Assembly: GCF_022662495.1 (NCBI RefSeq)
Contig: NZ_JAKPBU010000001.1
Coordinates: 248,001 to 312,000, forward strand
Direction of reading: 5' to 3'
Source: Lysobacter sp. M2-1
GTDB lineage: Bacteria > Pseudomonadota > Gammaproteobacteria > Xanthomonadales > Xanthomonadaceae
Length of the DNA stretch: 64,000 nt
The notes under the pieces were generated by a model, which searched no databases, was not told the origin of the DNA, and saw only the letters and a program-made list of their open reading frames with translations. Below are positions 1 through 13,782 of the stretch, piece after piece; the stretch's first letter is position 1; each line of letters begins with the position of its first letter. The position numbers and the translations under genes were made by a program.

Positions 1-2121
1 GGAAGTGCACGGCCGCGTCGAAGCCACTCTTGGCGTTGCCGGTCAGCAGCGAAACGGTTTGCGCGGTGTGGTTGAGGCTGACCAGGTCCGGGTGCTTGTC
101 GCCGGTCACGTCGACCGCGGCCACGGCCACCGGCCCGAAATCGGTGGTCAGGTGGACTGGGGCGCCGAAGCCGCCGACACCGTCGCCGGCCAGCAGCCGC
201 AGGCCCGGATCGCCGAAATCGAAGTGGGGAACGATGAGGTCCGCGATTCCATCGCCGGTGGCATCGGCCGCCGCGATAGAACTCGGGTCCCTTGCGACCC
301 CCTCGATCTGGATCTGGCCACCGAAGCCGCCGCGGCCATCGCCGGCCAGGATCGAAATGCTGCCCAGATCAGGGGGCATGCAGTCGGGATCTCCGGGCAG
401 GCAGAAATAGGGCACGTTGGCCGTGGCGATATCCAGATGGCCATCGCCAGTGAGATCGGCCACCGTCACCGCGCGCGCGCCCTGGGATTGGAGCGCTATC
501 TCGTAGCGATGCGGATCGGAGAACCCACCTTCGCCATCGCCCAGCAGGACCGAAACCGCGTTGGGGCCGCCGTGGACGACGAACAGATCCATCGCGCCGT
601 CCGCGTTGGCATCGCCGCCGGCGATCCCGGCGGCGGAGTCCGCATCGAGATCGAAATGCCGCGGCGCGGCCAGCCCGCCCGAGCCATCGCCCAGCTGCAC
701 GGCCACTTTGACCCTGCCGTCCACTGCGGTGCCGGCGGTGGCCACGTCCGGTCGGCCATCGCCGTTGAAGTCGCCGCCCACCAGCGACTCGGCATTGAGC
801 TGCAGCCTGGTATCGAAATTTCCCCATCGGCCGACATGACCCGCCCGGTCGGTGGGCAGGATCGCCACCATCTCGTGGGTGCCGACCGCGACGTTGGTGA
901 CGATGTCCGGCCGCCGGTCGCCGGTGACATCGGCGATGGCCACCGGATCGGGGGCCCCGCCCGCGCCGGGGATGTCGACCGGGCCCGCGAACCCGCCTGC
1001 GCCGTCGCTGGCCAGCAACGTCAGGATCCGGTCGACGGGCCGCCCGGCCACGATGTCCGCATGGCCATCGCCGGTGACGTCGCCCACCGCCACCGATTCC
1101 GCGCGGCCGAGGGTCTGCTTCCCCAAGGACAGCAGTTGCGCGGCACCGAAGCCACCGGCGCGCTTTCCGGCCAGTACCGAAACCGAACCGGGGGTGTCGT
1201 AGCCGGCATCGCCGTCGGTCTGGTTCGCGGTGACGATATCCACGCGGCGATCGCCGGTGACCTCGGCGACGGCCAGCCGCAGGACGCTGACTTCGGGCCC
1301 TGCCGACAGCAGCACCGGCGCATGGAACTTGCCCTTGCCATTGCTCGCCAGCAGCGACACACCGGCATCGAGCCCGGCGCTGAGGATGTCCGGGTAGCCA
1401 TCGCCGGTCGCGTCGGCGACCACTACCCCGCCGGCGAAGGCGGCGGTGGGAAACCGCGCCGGCTCCGAGAATCCGCCCTTGCCGTCGCCGAACAGGACCG
1501 AGACCGTCTGGTCCATGCCGTCGCCGGTGACGATGTCCTGGCGACCATCCCGGTTCAGGTCGCCCACGGCCACCGATGACGGCTCGTCGCCGTTGCCCAG
1601 CTTGACCCGGATCGGCTCGGCGAAGCGCCCTGCGCCCTGGCCGACGAACACTTCGAGCGTGTCGCGGCTGAAGCCGGCCGCGACGATGTCCGGATGCCGC
1701 TTGCCGACCAGGTGGCCCACCGCCACCTCGACCCGGTACAGGCTGGCCTCGCCGGCGCTGGCGATCGGATAGTAGACGGCGTCGGACACCCGGCCCTTGC
1801 GGTCGCTGAGCACCACGCCGACCGTCAGGCTCAGTTCGTTCCCGGTGACGATGTCCGCCGTGCGGTCGCCGGTCAGGTCGGCCAGGGCCAGCGACCGCGA
1901 CAGATCGCCCTCGATCAGCAACTGGCGTTGCGCCGTGGGCAGCAGCCATCGGCCGTCGTGACTCGGGGGCTTGTTGGCGGCCGTTCGGACCGCGTTTGCG
2001 CCGGGCGAAGCCGATGGCTGCGCAGCGCTCTGCGCTGGCGCATTCGTCGGCGCCGCGGACGCCATGGCCATGGCACACAGGGCGGCCACGGTGGTGGCCA
2101 GTCTGACCGGATGAATCATGG
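1..2121 (-). CDS. Secreted FG-GAP/VCBS repeat protein, C-terminus beyond window
   Basis: The minus-strand frame from ATG 2121 is open for all 707 codons to the window edge, so the C-terminus is missing. The N-terminus reads as a Sec signal peptide (positively charged start, Ala-rich core, cleavage after roughly residue 22). At least 12 units follow, each with the calcium-loop-like pattern D-x-T-G-D-x-x-x-D-I (for example VAVGDVTGDGHADIV), spaced about 50-60 residues apart. This is the FG-GAP/VCBS signature of beta-propeller proteins that are exported or surface-bound. No enzyme domain is seen in the visible part. An AGAGG ribosome site lies upstream of the start. The role is unknown; adhesion or ligand binding is the usual inference for the family. 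Confidence 0.85.
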
Positions 2122-2279
2122 GGGATTCGCCTCTTTCGTTGGGCAGCGAACGAGGCTGCGGCGAACGGCTCGGGAATCCACTCCAAAATGATGACGAACG
2201 CGCTACAGGTGCACTGATCGGCTCGCGAATCAGCGGATCGGCGGGCCCCGGGCGGCGCCCTGGACCACTTCGTCGGCGC

Positions 2280-4208
2280 TCAGCGAACGGCCAGGAGCCC
2301 GTCCGGCGCGCTTGTGCGCGGCGCTTCGGGCATGGCTGGCAACGGACGTTCGCCGGCCAGCCTGCGGGCATTCGCGGCTGCTTCCTGCCATCCCCGCTGA
2401 TCGCCAAGGGCCTGCGACAGGCGCACCTGCAGCATGGCCGCGTCGTAGTCCTGCCCGGCCCAAGGGCCAATCCGCTCGGCCAGCGCCGATGCCTCGGCGA
2501 ATGCGCCCCGTTCGATCAGCCAGGGCAGGTAGGTGGTGGCCACGTCCACGATCCGGGCCGGAGTGCCCGCGGCTTCGGCGCGCGCCAGCGCCCGGCGGTA
2601 GGCGAGCCCGGCTTCCGGTTGCCTCCCATAGGCTTGGGCCGCCAGCGCCCGGATCAGCCAGGCGTCCATCGTGTCGTCTGCGGCGACCATCGCGACGATC
2701 GCGTCCGGGACCGGCGCGCCCGCCGCCAACCCCAGCTGCAGCCGCTGCCGCTGCAGCCGGCGGAGCAAGGCCGGATCGGCGTCCACCCGCCCATCGGCCA
2801 ATGCCCGGTCGGCGAGCTTGAGCGCAGCGCCGAGATCGCCGCTGCGCCAGGCCAGTTCCGTGCGCAGCAGGCCGGCGCGGCGATCGCCGCCTCCGGCCCT
2901 CTGGCCATCACCGCGCGCGGCGAGCAGGGTGCGGGCTTCGTGCAGCCGGCCGCTGCCGAGCAGGGTCTCGGCCAGGCCCACCACCAATGCAGACCGGTCG
3001 GCGGCGTCCGGGATCTCCTCGCGCAGCGCCCATGCGCTGGTGGCGTGGCGCCGGGCCTGTGGCCATTCCAGCAGTTGCCGGTGCAGCGAAGCCAGTTCGG
3101 CGTGGGTGGCCGCCTGCCCTGCATCGATACCTGCGAGCGGATCGAGCGCCCCGGGATCGCCGGTATCGCCGTCGACGAATGTGTTCAACTCCGAACTCGG
3201 GTCATGCCCCGGAGCGCCACCGGCCCCGCCACTGCGTTGCTCCAGGACACCAAGGTTGGCGTTGACCCACCCCAGCGAACGCAGGTCGCCGCTGCGGGCC
3301 AGGAGCGTGCGCGCCCGCTGCAGGTCTTCCTGCGCCGCGTCGAACTTGCCCAACGCGATCCGCGCCACGCCGCGACCGTTGCGGGCCCGACCAAGCAAGG
3401 CTGGCTCGGCCCGCATGTCGATCAGGCCGATGGCTGCGCTGAAGTCCTGTTCGGCATCGGCGTGGCGGCCCAGCCGGATCTCGAAGCGCGCGCGCTGCAC
3501 CAGCGCGCGGGCGCGCAGATGCGGGTCGCCGCGACCGCCTTGTGACTCGAGCAGATGGTCCAACGCCACCAGGCCACGCTGGTGACGCCCGGCCAGGAAA
3601 TCCTGCTGCGTCTGCAACAGCACCTGCTCGGGGTCCTCGCGCACCGGCATGGACACGGGCCCGCCCAGCAGACCCCAGGCAGCCGTGGCGACCAGCATCA
3701 ACGCCGCCGCCAGCCCTTGCCGTTGCCAGCGCTGCGGCTGCAGCGGCAGCGCGCTGGATGCGGCCGGCCCGAACGACAGCACCTGCACCGTCTCCGGCGG
3801 CGCATCGGATTCGCGGGTTTCCCCCACCCAGTGGAAGCCGTATCGCGGCACGGTGCGGATCAAGCGCTGATGGCGGCCATCGTCGCCCACCACGCGCCGC
3901 GCGCGCAGGACCACCTGACCCAGCTGGGCGTCCGAGACGTTGTGGCGGCCGAACACAGCCTGCGCCAGCTCATCGCGACTGACCGCGCGCTCGCGCTGCT
4001 CGATCAGATGCTGGAGGCATTCGAAGCATCGCGCCGGCATCGCGACGGACTTGCCGTTCCGCCGCAACTCGCGCGTCCCACAGTCGAGTTCGAAGCCGGA
4101 AAAGCGATAGACGTTGGCCACGGGAACAAAGGCACGCCGGGTCCTGAGGCCATCGATGATGGGCGCGCCTGCCGGCGCAGTCAACCGCGGCCGGGGTAGC
4201 GTTGCCAC
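2280..4208 (-). CDS. Winged-helix (OmpR/CadC-type) regulator with TPR-like C-terminal region
   Basis: Residues about 33-130 match an OmpR-type winged-helix DNA-binding domain, with a YRFSGFELD start and ending in [15 protein letters not shown]. One hydrophobic segment at about 165-183 is a probable membrane anchor. Roughly 450 Ala/Leu/Arg-rich helical residues follow that resemble TPR repeats. This layout is that of CadC-like one-component regulators with a cytoplasmic DNA-binding head and a periplasmic sensor. No signal is known. The listed start is GTG. A second GTG at 4121, just before the winged helix, is as likely, because neither has a good ribosome site. It lies upstream of the FG-GAP gene on the same strand (158-bp gap), so it may control it. 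Confidence 0.8.
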   Translation of the reverse strand: MATLPRPRLTAPAGAPIIDGLRTRRAFVPVANVYRFSGFELDCGTRELRRNGKSVAMPARCFECLQHLIEQRERAVSRDELAQAVFGRHNVSDAQLGQVVLRARRVVGDDGRHQRLIRTVPRYGFHWVGETRESDAPPETVQVLSFGPAASSALPLQPQRWQRQGLAAALMLVATAAWGLLGGPVSMPVREDPEQVLLQTQQDFLAGRHQRGLVALDHLLESQGGRGDPHLRARALVQRARFEIRLGRHADAEQDFSAAIGLIDMRAEPALLGRARNGRGVARIALGKFDAAQEDLQRARTLLARSGDLRSLGWVNANLGVLEQRSGGAGGAPGHDPSSELNTFVDGDTGDPGALDPLAGIDAGQAATHAELASLHRQLLEWPQARRHATSAWALREEIPDAADRSALVVGLAETLLGSGRLHEARTLLAARGDGQRAGGGDRRAGLLRTELAWRSGDLGAALKLADRALADGRVDADPALLRRLQRQRLQLGLAAGAPVPDAIVAMVAADDTMDAWLIRALAAQAYGRQPEAGLAYRRALARAEAAGTPARIVDVATTYLPWLIERGAFAEASALAERIGPWAGQDYDAAMLQVRLSQALGDQRGWQEAAANARRLAGERPLPAMPEAPRTSAPDGLLAVR

Positions 4209-4297
4209 CCGCGAGCACGGGCGTGGTTGGCGGCGACAGGGGCCTGTGCAATAGTCCGGGGGTTTGCCGCCTTTGGCATCACTCTGGGAGGGGTCAC

Positions 4298-6733
<2,436 letters not shown>

Positions 6734-6755
6734 CGCCAGCGACCTGCCGAACAAG

Positions 6756-6788
6756 AAAACGGCGGCCCTTGGCCGCCGTTTTTGTTTG
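6756..6788 (+). terminator. Intrinsic terminator after hppA
   Basis: A perfect hairpin (AAAACGGCGGCC, loop CTT, GGCCGCCGTTTT) is followed by a T-rich run ending near 6788. It begins 22 bases past the hppA stop codon. The A-run on its left side could also let it work on the other strand. Confidence 0.85.
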
Positions 6789-6793
6789 CGGAA

Positions 6794-6826
6794 AACAAAA
6801 AGCGGCGCGCTTCCGATGCGCGCCGC
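6794..6826 (-). terminator. Intrinsic terminator for the RTX metallopeptidase gene
   Basis: Read on the minus strand, a 9-bp perfect GC stem (GCGGCGCGC / GCGCGCCGC, 7-base loop) is followed by TTTTTGTTTT. It sits 32 bases past the stop codon of the minus-strand gene at 6859-8433. Confidence 0.85.
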
Positions 6827-6858
6827 CCCGCCCCTTTCCTTGTGCGGAAACCTGAGCC

Positions 6859-8433
6859 CTAGAGCGTGTAGTTGGGACGGTCCGGCAGGCCCAGCTCGCG
6901 GCGGATGCCGTTCTCGGTGAGTCCGATCGGGTTGTGGGTTGTGGCCGGCGTCGACGGATCCCCATCGAAATCGAACGGCGCTGCGCTCGTCTCCAGCCCC
7001 ACCGCCTGGCGTTCGGCATTGGGCACGTTGCCCGAATCCGGCCCGGTGCCGCGATAGGTGCCCGGCTGGAAGGTGCCGGTCACGCCGTTATAGGCATGCG
7101 ACATCTCGTGGTAGAGCACCACCACCGGGGCCGGGAACTCGGCCATGTGGAACGACGGGTTGTAACTGATGATCACGTCCGAACCCTCGCCGGCGCGGCC
7201 GTTGCGGATCTCGGCATTGCCGCGCCCGAGGGTCTGCGCGTAGCCGTTCTGCTCGTTGGCCAGTTCGCGGATGGTGACGGTATTGCCGCTGGCCGCGGCG
7301 GAATCGAACTCGGCCAGCATCGTCTGCCCGTTGGGCGAGCTGCGCAGGAATTCGAGTTCGGCTTCGACCCGCTGGCGGAAGGACTCGGATCCCTCGACCT
7401 TCACTCCGCGCGTGCCCAGGCTGGGGTCGATCTCGACGTTGACCACCACCTGGCCGGTGTCGCGCTGCCCAGCGGCGAAGCGCACCGCGTCGATTTCTTC
7501 TGCATAGATCTGGTCGCCTGAGGTCGCGCCATCGACCGAATCGGTCCCGCTGCCCAGGTAAATGTTGTTGTCGCCGCCGCTGGTGACGCGGTCGTCGCCG
7601 AGGCCGGCCGAGACCATGTTCGTGCCCTGGCTGCCGTCGACCTGGTCGTCGCCCGCGCCGGCTTCGATGAAGTTGGTGCCATCGCCGGCCGTGAGCACGT
7701 CCTCGCCGTCGCCGCCATGGACCACGTCGTCGCCCGCACCGGCGTCGACCGTGTCGTTGCCGGTGTTGCCGAAAACGTCATCGCGGCCTTCGCCGGAGGT
7801 GACCACGTCGTTGCCGGCACCGCCGTCGATGCGGTCGTCGCCCGCGCCGGTGGCGATGGCATCGTCGCCCGTGCCGCCGTCCACCACGATGTTGACGCGC
7901 ACGTTCGGCGCGACTTCGATCAGGTCGTCGCCGGCGCCCACGCGCAGGGTGAGTTCCTGGCGCTCGGCCAGCGACACGTCGAATTCCTCGCCGTTGACAC
8001 TGACCACCACCGTACCGTCGTCGCGCTGGCTCACCTGGACCTGGTCGTTGCCGCTGCCGGTGGTGGTGAACACCAGCTGGTCGCTGCTGACATAGGTCTG
8101 GCCGAAGCCACCACCGGCGATGGTCCGCTCGCGTGCGATCGTGGCCTGGTCACCCTGGTGCAACGGATCGACCTGGATCGGCTTGCCGTCCGGCGTGCTG
8201 TCCTCGGTCCGCTGCGAAGGATTGCTGCTGCTGCCGTCGATGGGGATCGCGGGATCGGCGCCCGGCAGCAGGCTCATCAGCTCGATCCCGGTGCTCTCGG
8301 TCGCTTCCGGCAGGGCGTTCGCGTCCAGATCGGCCGGGGAGCTCAGCGCATCGCTGTCCGCGCGCGGGTCGTCCCAATAGGAACTGTTCTGCGGGGCGTA
8401 GGCGGTGGTGGACAGACTGGGATCGGAACTCAT
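6859..8433 (-). CDS. RTX-repeat protein with M91-family zinc metallopeptidase domain
   Basis: Three regions can be read. Residues 1-110 are a polar, low-complexity head with no signal peptide. Residues about 185-305 carry RTX-type calcium-binding nonapeptides (GGTGDD, GGAGND, GAGDDVVHG and similar). The C-terminal region holds a zinc-protease motif, YHEMSHAYNG, with H442, E443 and H446. The motif and its surroundings resemble peptidase family M91 (NleD/HopH1 type). RTX repeats without a Sec signal are typical of type I secretion, so export is a reasonable inference, but no secretion genes lie nearby. The start at 8433 has GAGG at good spacing; an in-frame ATG at 8448 is the alternative. Substrate unknown. 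Confidence 0.85.
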   Translation of the reverse strand: MSSDPSLSTTAYAPQNSSYWDDPRADSDALSSPADLDANALPEATESTGIELMSLLPGADPAIPIDGSSSNPSQRTEDSTPDGKPIQVDPLHQGDQATIARERTIAGGGFGQTYVSSDQLVFTTTGSGNDQVQVSQRDDGTVVVSVNGEEFDVSLAERQELTLRVGAGDDLIEVAPNVRVNIVVDGGTGDDAIATGAGDDRIDGGAGNDVVTSGEGRDDVFGNTGNDTVDAGAGDDVVHGGDGEDVLTAGDGTNFIEAGAGDDQVDGSQGTNMVSAGLGDDRVTSGGDNNIYLGSGTDSVDGATSGDQIYAEEIDAVRFAAGQRDTGQVVVNVEIDPSLGTRGVKVEGSESFRQRVEAELEFLRSSPNGQTMLAEFDSAAASGNTVTIRELANEQNGYAQTLGRGNAEIRNGRAGEGSDVIISYNPSFHMAEFPAPVVVLYHEMSHAYNGVTGTFQPGTYRGTGPDSGNVPNAERQAVGLETSAAPFDFDGDPSTPATTHNPIGLTENGIRRELGLPDRPNYTL

Positions 8434-8594
8434 CGCTTGCGGCCTCATTCCCTGGAGTACGGACGCAGGTATACGGGGCCGTACGGAGCCGCAAAAGCTG
8501 GGGCCGACCCTAGCGTATGGTTTTCCCTAGGTGCGTGTTGCGACGCAGCACGGACGCGTAGAATGCGCCCCTTCGCGCACGAATGAGGCTGCTA

Positions 8595-9143
8595 ATGGGT
8601 CTGGATCTGGTTCCCACCGGCGACAATCCGCCGGAAGAGGTCAACGTCATCATCGAGATCCCCAAGGACGCCGAGCCGGTCAAGTACGAGGTCGACAAGG
8701 CCAGCGGCGCGATCTTCGTGGATCGGGTGCTGTCCACCCCGATGCGCTATCCGTGCAACTACGGCTACGTGCCGCATACGCTGTGCGGCGACGGCGACCC
8801 GGCCGACGTGCTGGTGCTGATGCCCTTGGGCCTGATCCCCGGCTCGGTGATCCAGGTCCGCCCGGTGGGCGTGCTGCGCATGATCGACGAAGCCGGCAAC
8901 GACGAGAAGATTTTGGCGGTGCCGATCGACAAGGTGTTCCCCGGCTACGCCCACATCCAGCATATCGACGACGTGCCCAAGCACTGGCTCGACCGCATCG
9001 GTTACTTCTTCGAGCACTACAAGGATCTGGAAGCCGGCAAGTGGGTCAAGCTCGATGGATGGGGCGGACGCGACGAGGCGCGCCAGGTCCTGCGCGAATC
9101 GATCGAACGCTACGAAGGCAGCAGCCAGAAGCCGCGGTTCTAG
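8595..9143 (+). CDS. ppa: Inorganic pyrophosphatase (soluble, family I)
   Basis: This cytosolic enzyme splits pyrophosphate to phosphate, pulling biosynthetic reactions forward. At 182 residues it is the normal family I size. It has the metal-binding core DGDPADVLVL, the upstream YPCNYGYVPHT stretch, and the KHWLDRIGYFFEHYKDLE region expected of bacterial Ppa. The start at 8595 has GAGG six bases upstream; an ATG at 8583 overlaps that ribosome site and is less likely. The gene stands alone and is divergent from the metallopeptidase gene. It lies only 1.9 kb from the membrane pyrophosphatase that competes for the same substrate. Confidence 0.97.
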   Translation: MGLDLVPTGDNPPEEVNVIIEIPKDAEPVKYEVDKASGAIFVDRVLSTPMRYPCNYGYVPHTLCGDGDPADVLVLMPLGLIPGSVIQVRPVGVLRMIDEAGNDEKILAVPIDKVFPGYAHIQHIDDVPKHWLDRIGYFFEHYKDLEAGKWVKLDGWGGRDEARQVLRESIERYEGSSQKPRF

Positions 9144-9179
9144 CAGGCGCGGTTCTAGCAGGCGCGGTTCTGGCAGGCG
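9135..9179 (+). repeat. Three tandem 15-base units across the ppa stop codon
   Basis: The unit CGGTTCTAGCAGGCG occurs at 9135, 9150 and, with one change, 9165. The first copy contains the last codons and the TAG stop of ppa, so the array looks like a local duplication of the gene end. Confidence 0.85.
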
Positions 9180-9191
9180 CGCTCTGATCGA

Positions 9192-9908
9192 TCAGCGCCG
9201 CGCGCGCACGATCGTCAGGCCGATCAGCCGCGACACCACGGTGGCGATGTAACCCACGCCCGCGAACTGCTCGAGCATGGTCAGCACCCGCGCGGGCGAG
9301 CTGACCGGGAGCACATCGCCCAGCCCGGTCGCGGACAGATTGGTGAAGCTGTAGAACAGCAGTTCCATCCAGTGCCGCGGCCGCCCGGGTTCGATGCCGG
9401 TAAAGCTGCCCGGGTACCAGGCCTGGCAAACGAAATAGGCGTAGGCAAACCCCCAGGCCAGCAGGGTGAAGGTCGCGCCCGCGGCGAACAGCTCATCGTT
9501 GGTGACCTCGTGGTCGTGCAGCATGTACGAGATCAGGCTCGCGGCGGCGTAGAAGTACAGCGCCGCTTCCAGCATCGCCGACAACGGCAGCAAGGCCTCG
9601 TGTTCGAACAGCACGCCGATCACGGTCAGGGCCATTGCCGGCAGCGCCAGCAGCCAGGCGACCAGGCTGACGAACGGACCGCTGCGCACCACCCAGACCG
9701 CCAGCGGCACCACCACCAGCGCCACCGCACCGAACAGCAGGCGGCCGCTCTGGGTCTGGTCCATCAGCGGATACAGCAGCAGGCTCAGCAGCTGCGCCGC
9801 CAGCAGGAATGCGGACGGATGCCGGCGCGCCAGCAGGCTCCAGCGCCGCGAGCGCCGCGCCGCAGCTGCGACGCCGGCGTCGACGCCGCTTTCGGACGAC
9901 TCACCCAT
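9192..9908 (-). CDS. Two-pore-helix type ion channel family membrane protein
   Basis: It has 238 residues with a basic cytoplasmic head (residues 15-30), about five or six hydrophobic segments, and a C-terminal pore-like unit. The pore loop reads SFTNLSATGLGDVLP (188-201), followed by a last helix. This matches the layout of the Ion_trans_2 (potassium-channel pore) family. The filter is ATGLGD (193-198) rather than the canonical TVGYGD, so ion selectivity cannot be assumed. No cytoplasmic RCK or cyclic-nucleotide domain is present. The gene starts 11 bases after the DUF4136 lipoprotein gene on the same strand and is probably co-transcribed with it. Confidence 0.75.
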   Translation of the reverse strand: MGESSESGVDAGVAAAARRSRRWSLLARRHPSAFLLAAQLLSLLLYPLMDQTQSGRLLFGAVALVVVPLAVWVVRSGPFVSLVAWLLALPAMALTVIGVLFEHEALLPLSAMLEAALYFYAAASLISYMLHDHEVTNDELFAAGATFTLLAWGFAYAYFVCQAWYPGSFTGIEPGRPRHWMELLFYSFTNLSATGLGDVLPVSSPARVLTMLEQFAGVGYIATVVSRLIGLTIVRARR

Positions 9909-9919
9909 TCGGCCGAATG

Positions 9920-10519
9920 TCAGTCCGTCGCAACCGGCACGGTCGACCCGGCGCGATACGGGTACTGGGCGAAGATGCTGGCGATCGCCTTGTCCACCTC
10001 GGCCAGCCGCTCATGCGGCGTGCGCTTGGTCACCCGGCCGATGGCGGCGCCGGTCCACACCATCCGGTTGCGCTCGGCGTCCACCAGGTCGACCGTCAGC
10101 GTGCCTTCGGTGTATTGGTGGACCTGGGTGTCGTCGTACCAGAACGGCATGGCGAAATAGGCGCGGCGACGGTAGCTGTAGAAGTACTGGTAGTCCGTGC
10201 GCGGAACCGACCACACGTCGGTCTTCTCGCGCACGATGCCCTGGAAGTTGACCTGCAGGTCCGGATCGCTCTCGACGTAGCGGTAACCGCGCGCCTCCAT
10301 TTCGCGGCGCACGTCGTCCTTGATCCGGTCGGAGATCCAGCTGGAGTAACCGGACTCCTCCATCGCGATCGGCTTGTAGAAGCCCCAGGTCCGGTAGCGA
10401 CTGAAATCGGCGGAAGGATCGTAATCGGTGCGCACCCGCGGGCCGGTGGCGCAAGCGGTAAGCAGCAGCGCGACCAGCAGCACCGCGACGTGCCTGAAAT
10501 CGAATCGCATGGCGTTCAT
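9920..10519 (-). CDS. DUF4136-family lipoprotein
   Basis: It has 199 residues. The N-terminus is a lipoprotein signal with a hydrophobic run and the lipobox LTAC at about residues 18-21, so it should be anchored to the outer or inner membrane facing the periplasm. The mature part follows the DUF4136 pattern: a YDPSADFSRYRTWGFY start, an ISDRIKDDVRREMEARGY helix, a Tyr-rich central loop, and TGTLTVDLVDA-like strands. Molecular function is unknown for the family. The start at 10519 has GGAG seven bases upstream. It is the first gene of a likely pair with the ion channel downstream. Confidence 0.85.
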   Translation of the reverse strand: MNAMRFDFRHVAVLLVALLLTACATGPRVRTDYDPSADFSRYRTWGFYKPIAMEESGYSSWISDRIKDDVRREMEARGYRYVESDPDLQVNFQGIVREKTDVWSVPRTDYQYFYSYRRRAYFAMPFWYDDTQVHQYTEGTLTVDLVDAERNRMVWTGAAIGRVTKRTPHERLAEVDKAIASIFAQYPYRAGSTVPVATD

Positions 10520-10607
10520 GACCAGCTCCGGAAAAGGGTCGGACCTACGGCGCGAGTCTACGCCGCGGACATCCACGCAAGGTGATTCCGGATTAAGCCT
10601 TCAGCTT

Positions 10608-12725
<2,118 letters not shown>

Positions 12726-12831
12726 ACGGCTATTTGACCATGCGATCGATGGCGAAACCAGCGGCCTTTTGGCGCCGCTGCCGGCTGCCACTAAGCTGCC
12801 GGCCGGTGCCAGCGCAGCCAGGAGCAAGCAG

Positions 12832-13428
12832 ATGCCGTCCGTCAAGGTCGACCCCGACAGGATCCACGAATTCAAGGACGCCGAGGCCTTCTACCGATGG
12901 CTCAGCCAGCATCACGACAAGCAAGGCGAGGTCTGGATCAAGATCCACAAGGTCGGATCCGGTCTGAAGTCGATCACCCCGGCGGAAGCGATCGACGCGG
13001 CGCTTTGCTGGGGCTGGATCGACGCGATCCGGAAGGGCTTCGACGACAAAAGCTTCCTGCAGCGCTACACGCAGCGCGGCAGGAAGAGCACCTGGAGCCA
13101 GATCAACGTCGACAATGTCGCTCGCCTGATCAAGGAGGGCAGGATGACCGAGCACGGGCTGAAGGAAGTCGAAGCGGCCAAAACCGACGGGCGCTGGGAT
13201 CGCACCTACAGGATCAAGGGCACCAAGCTTCCAGACGACCTGCTGGCGGCGATCGAGGCCGAGCCAGCGGCCAGGGACATGCTGGAGAAACTCAACGCGA
13301 AGAACCGGTTCGCGCTGGCCTTCCGCACCCAAAGCATGAAGACCGAAGCGGGGCGGAAGAAGAAGATCGCGACCTTCGTGGAAATGCTCAAGCGCGGTGA
13401 GGCGATTTATCCGCAGGGCGGGAAATGA
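12832..13428 (+). CDS. YdeI/OmdA-family protein
   Basis: It has 198 residues and the marks of the YdeI/OmpD-associated (OmdA) family: an N-terminal EAFYRWLSQHHDKQGEVWIKIHK stretch, ALCWGWIDAIRKGFDD in the middle, a FLQRYTQRGRKSTWSQIN block, and a C-terminal helix rich in Lys/Arg (GRKKKIATFVEMLKRGE). The family's biochemical role is not settled. The start at 12832 follows AGGAG at seven bases. It is read away from the thiC riboswitch and has no obvious operon partner. Confidence 0.88.
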   Translation: MPSVKVDPDRIHEFKDAEAFYRWLSQHHDKQGEVWIKIHKVGSGLKSITPAEAIDAALCWGWIDAIRKGFDDKSFLQRYTQRGRKSTWSQINVDNVARLIKEGRMTEHGLKEVEAAKTDGRWDRTYRIKGTKLPDDLLAAIEAEPAARDMLEKLNAKNRFALAFRTQSMKTEAGRKKKIATFVEMLKRGEAIYPQGGK

Positions 13429-13562
13429 ACCTTCGCGCACGACGCGACACCCCGCTTTGATGGCGACTTGACCACGCGGCCGCTCGGACCCAGGCATGGC
13501 TGCCACGCCGGTTACCCGAGCAACCGTTGACAGCCCCTCCAGGCGCGTGTTCAGCTGCGTGC

Positions 13563-13697
13563 ATGACGCATCGCAACATGCATCCAGGCATGACCCCTGT
13601 CCCCGGCACCGGCGCGCCCGGTCTGGCGGCTGCTGCGACGATTACCACCGGTACCGGTACCCCACCTCACCGGGTACGGACCGGCGTGTCCATCTGA
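13563..13697 (+). CDS. thrL: Threonine-rich leader peptide of the thr operon
   Basis: This is a 44-codon frame ending 86 bases before thrA. Its middle reads ATITTGTGTPP, a cluster of threonine codons with an isoleucine, as expected for an attenuator that senses charged tRNA-Thr and tRNA-Ile. E. coli thrL uses the same logic with different sequence. The ATG at 13563 has no clear ribosome site; in-frame ATGs at 13578 and 13590 are alternatives. The call rests on composition and position, since the peptide itself is not conserved. Confidence 0.75.
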   Translation: MTHRNMHPGMTPVPGTGAPGLAAAATITTGTGTPPHRVRTGVSI

Positions 13698-13736
13698 TCC
13701 ACCACGCCGCTCCGCACCCGATCCGGGTGTGGGGCT
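13640..13736 (+). promoter_or_regulatory. Candidate thr attenuator hairpin region
   Basis: The leader codons overlap GGTACCGGTACC (13650-13661), which can pair in several ways. Downstream, a 9-bp stem (CCGCACCCG 13712-13720, CGGGTGTGG 13724-13732, 3-base loop) follows the leader stop. No T-run follows it, unlike the ilv attenuator, and GGGGCT at 13731 can pair with AGCCCC just before the thrA ribosome site. Control could therefore act on translation rather than by termination. The rest of the 13429-13782 gap shows nothing else that can be supported. Confidence 0.45.
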
Positions 13737-13782
13737 GCGTCCCTACCCGGCATCGCGGCGGAGCCCCAACGGAGCTTCATCG

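Noticed and set aside
2118..3545. Plus-strand open frame overlapping the winged-helix regulator
   Set aside because: No recognisable protein features; the minus strand has a clear domain architecture.
4202..4297. Upstream extension of hppA by 32 codons
   Set aside because: It has no membrane-start character and the ATG at 4298 has a strong GGGAGGGG site and the normal M-PPase beginning.
8583..8594. Alternative ppa start four codons upstream
   Set aside because: It overlaps the GAGG ribosome site that serves the ATG at 8595.
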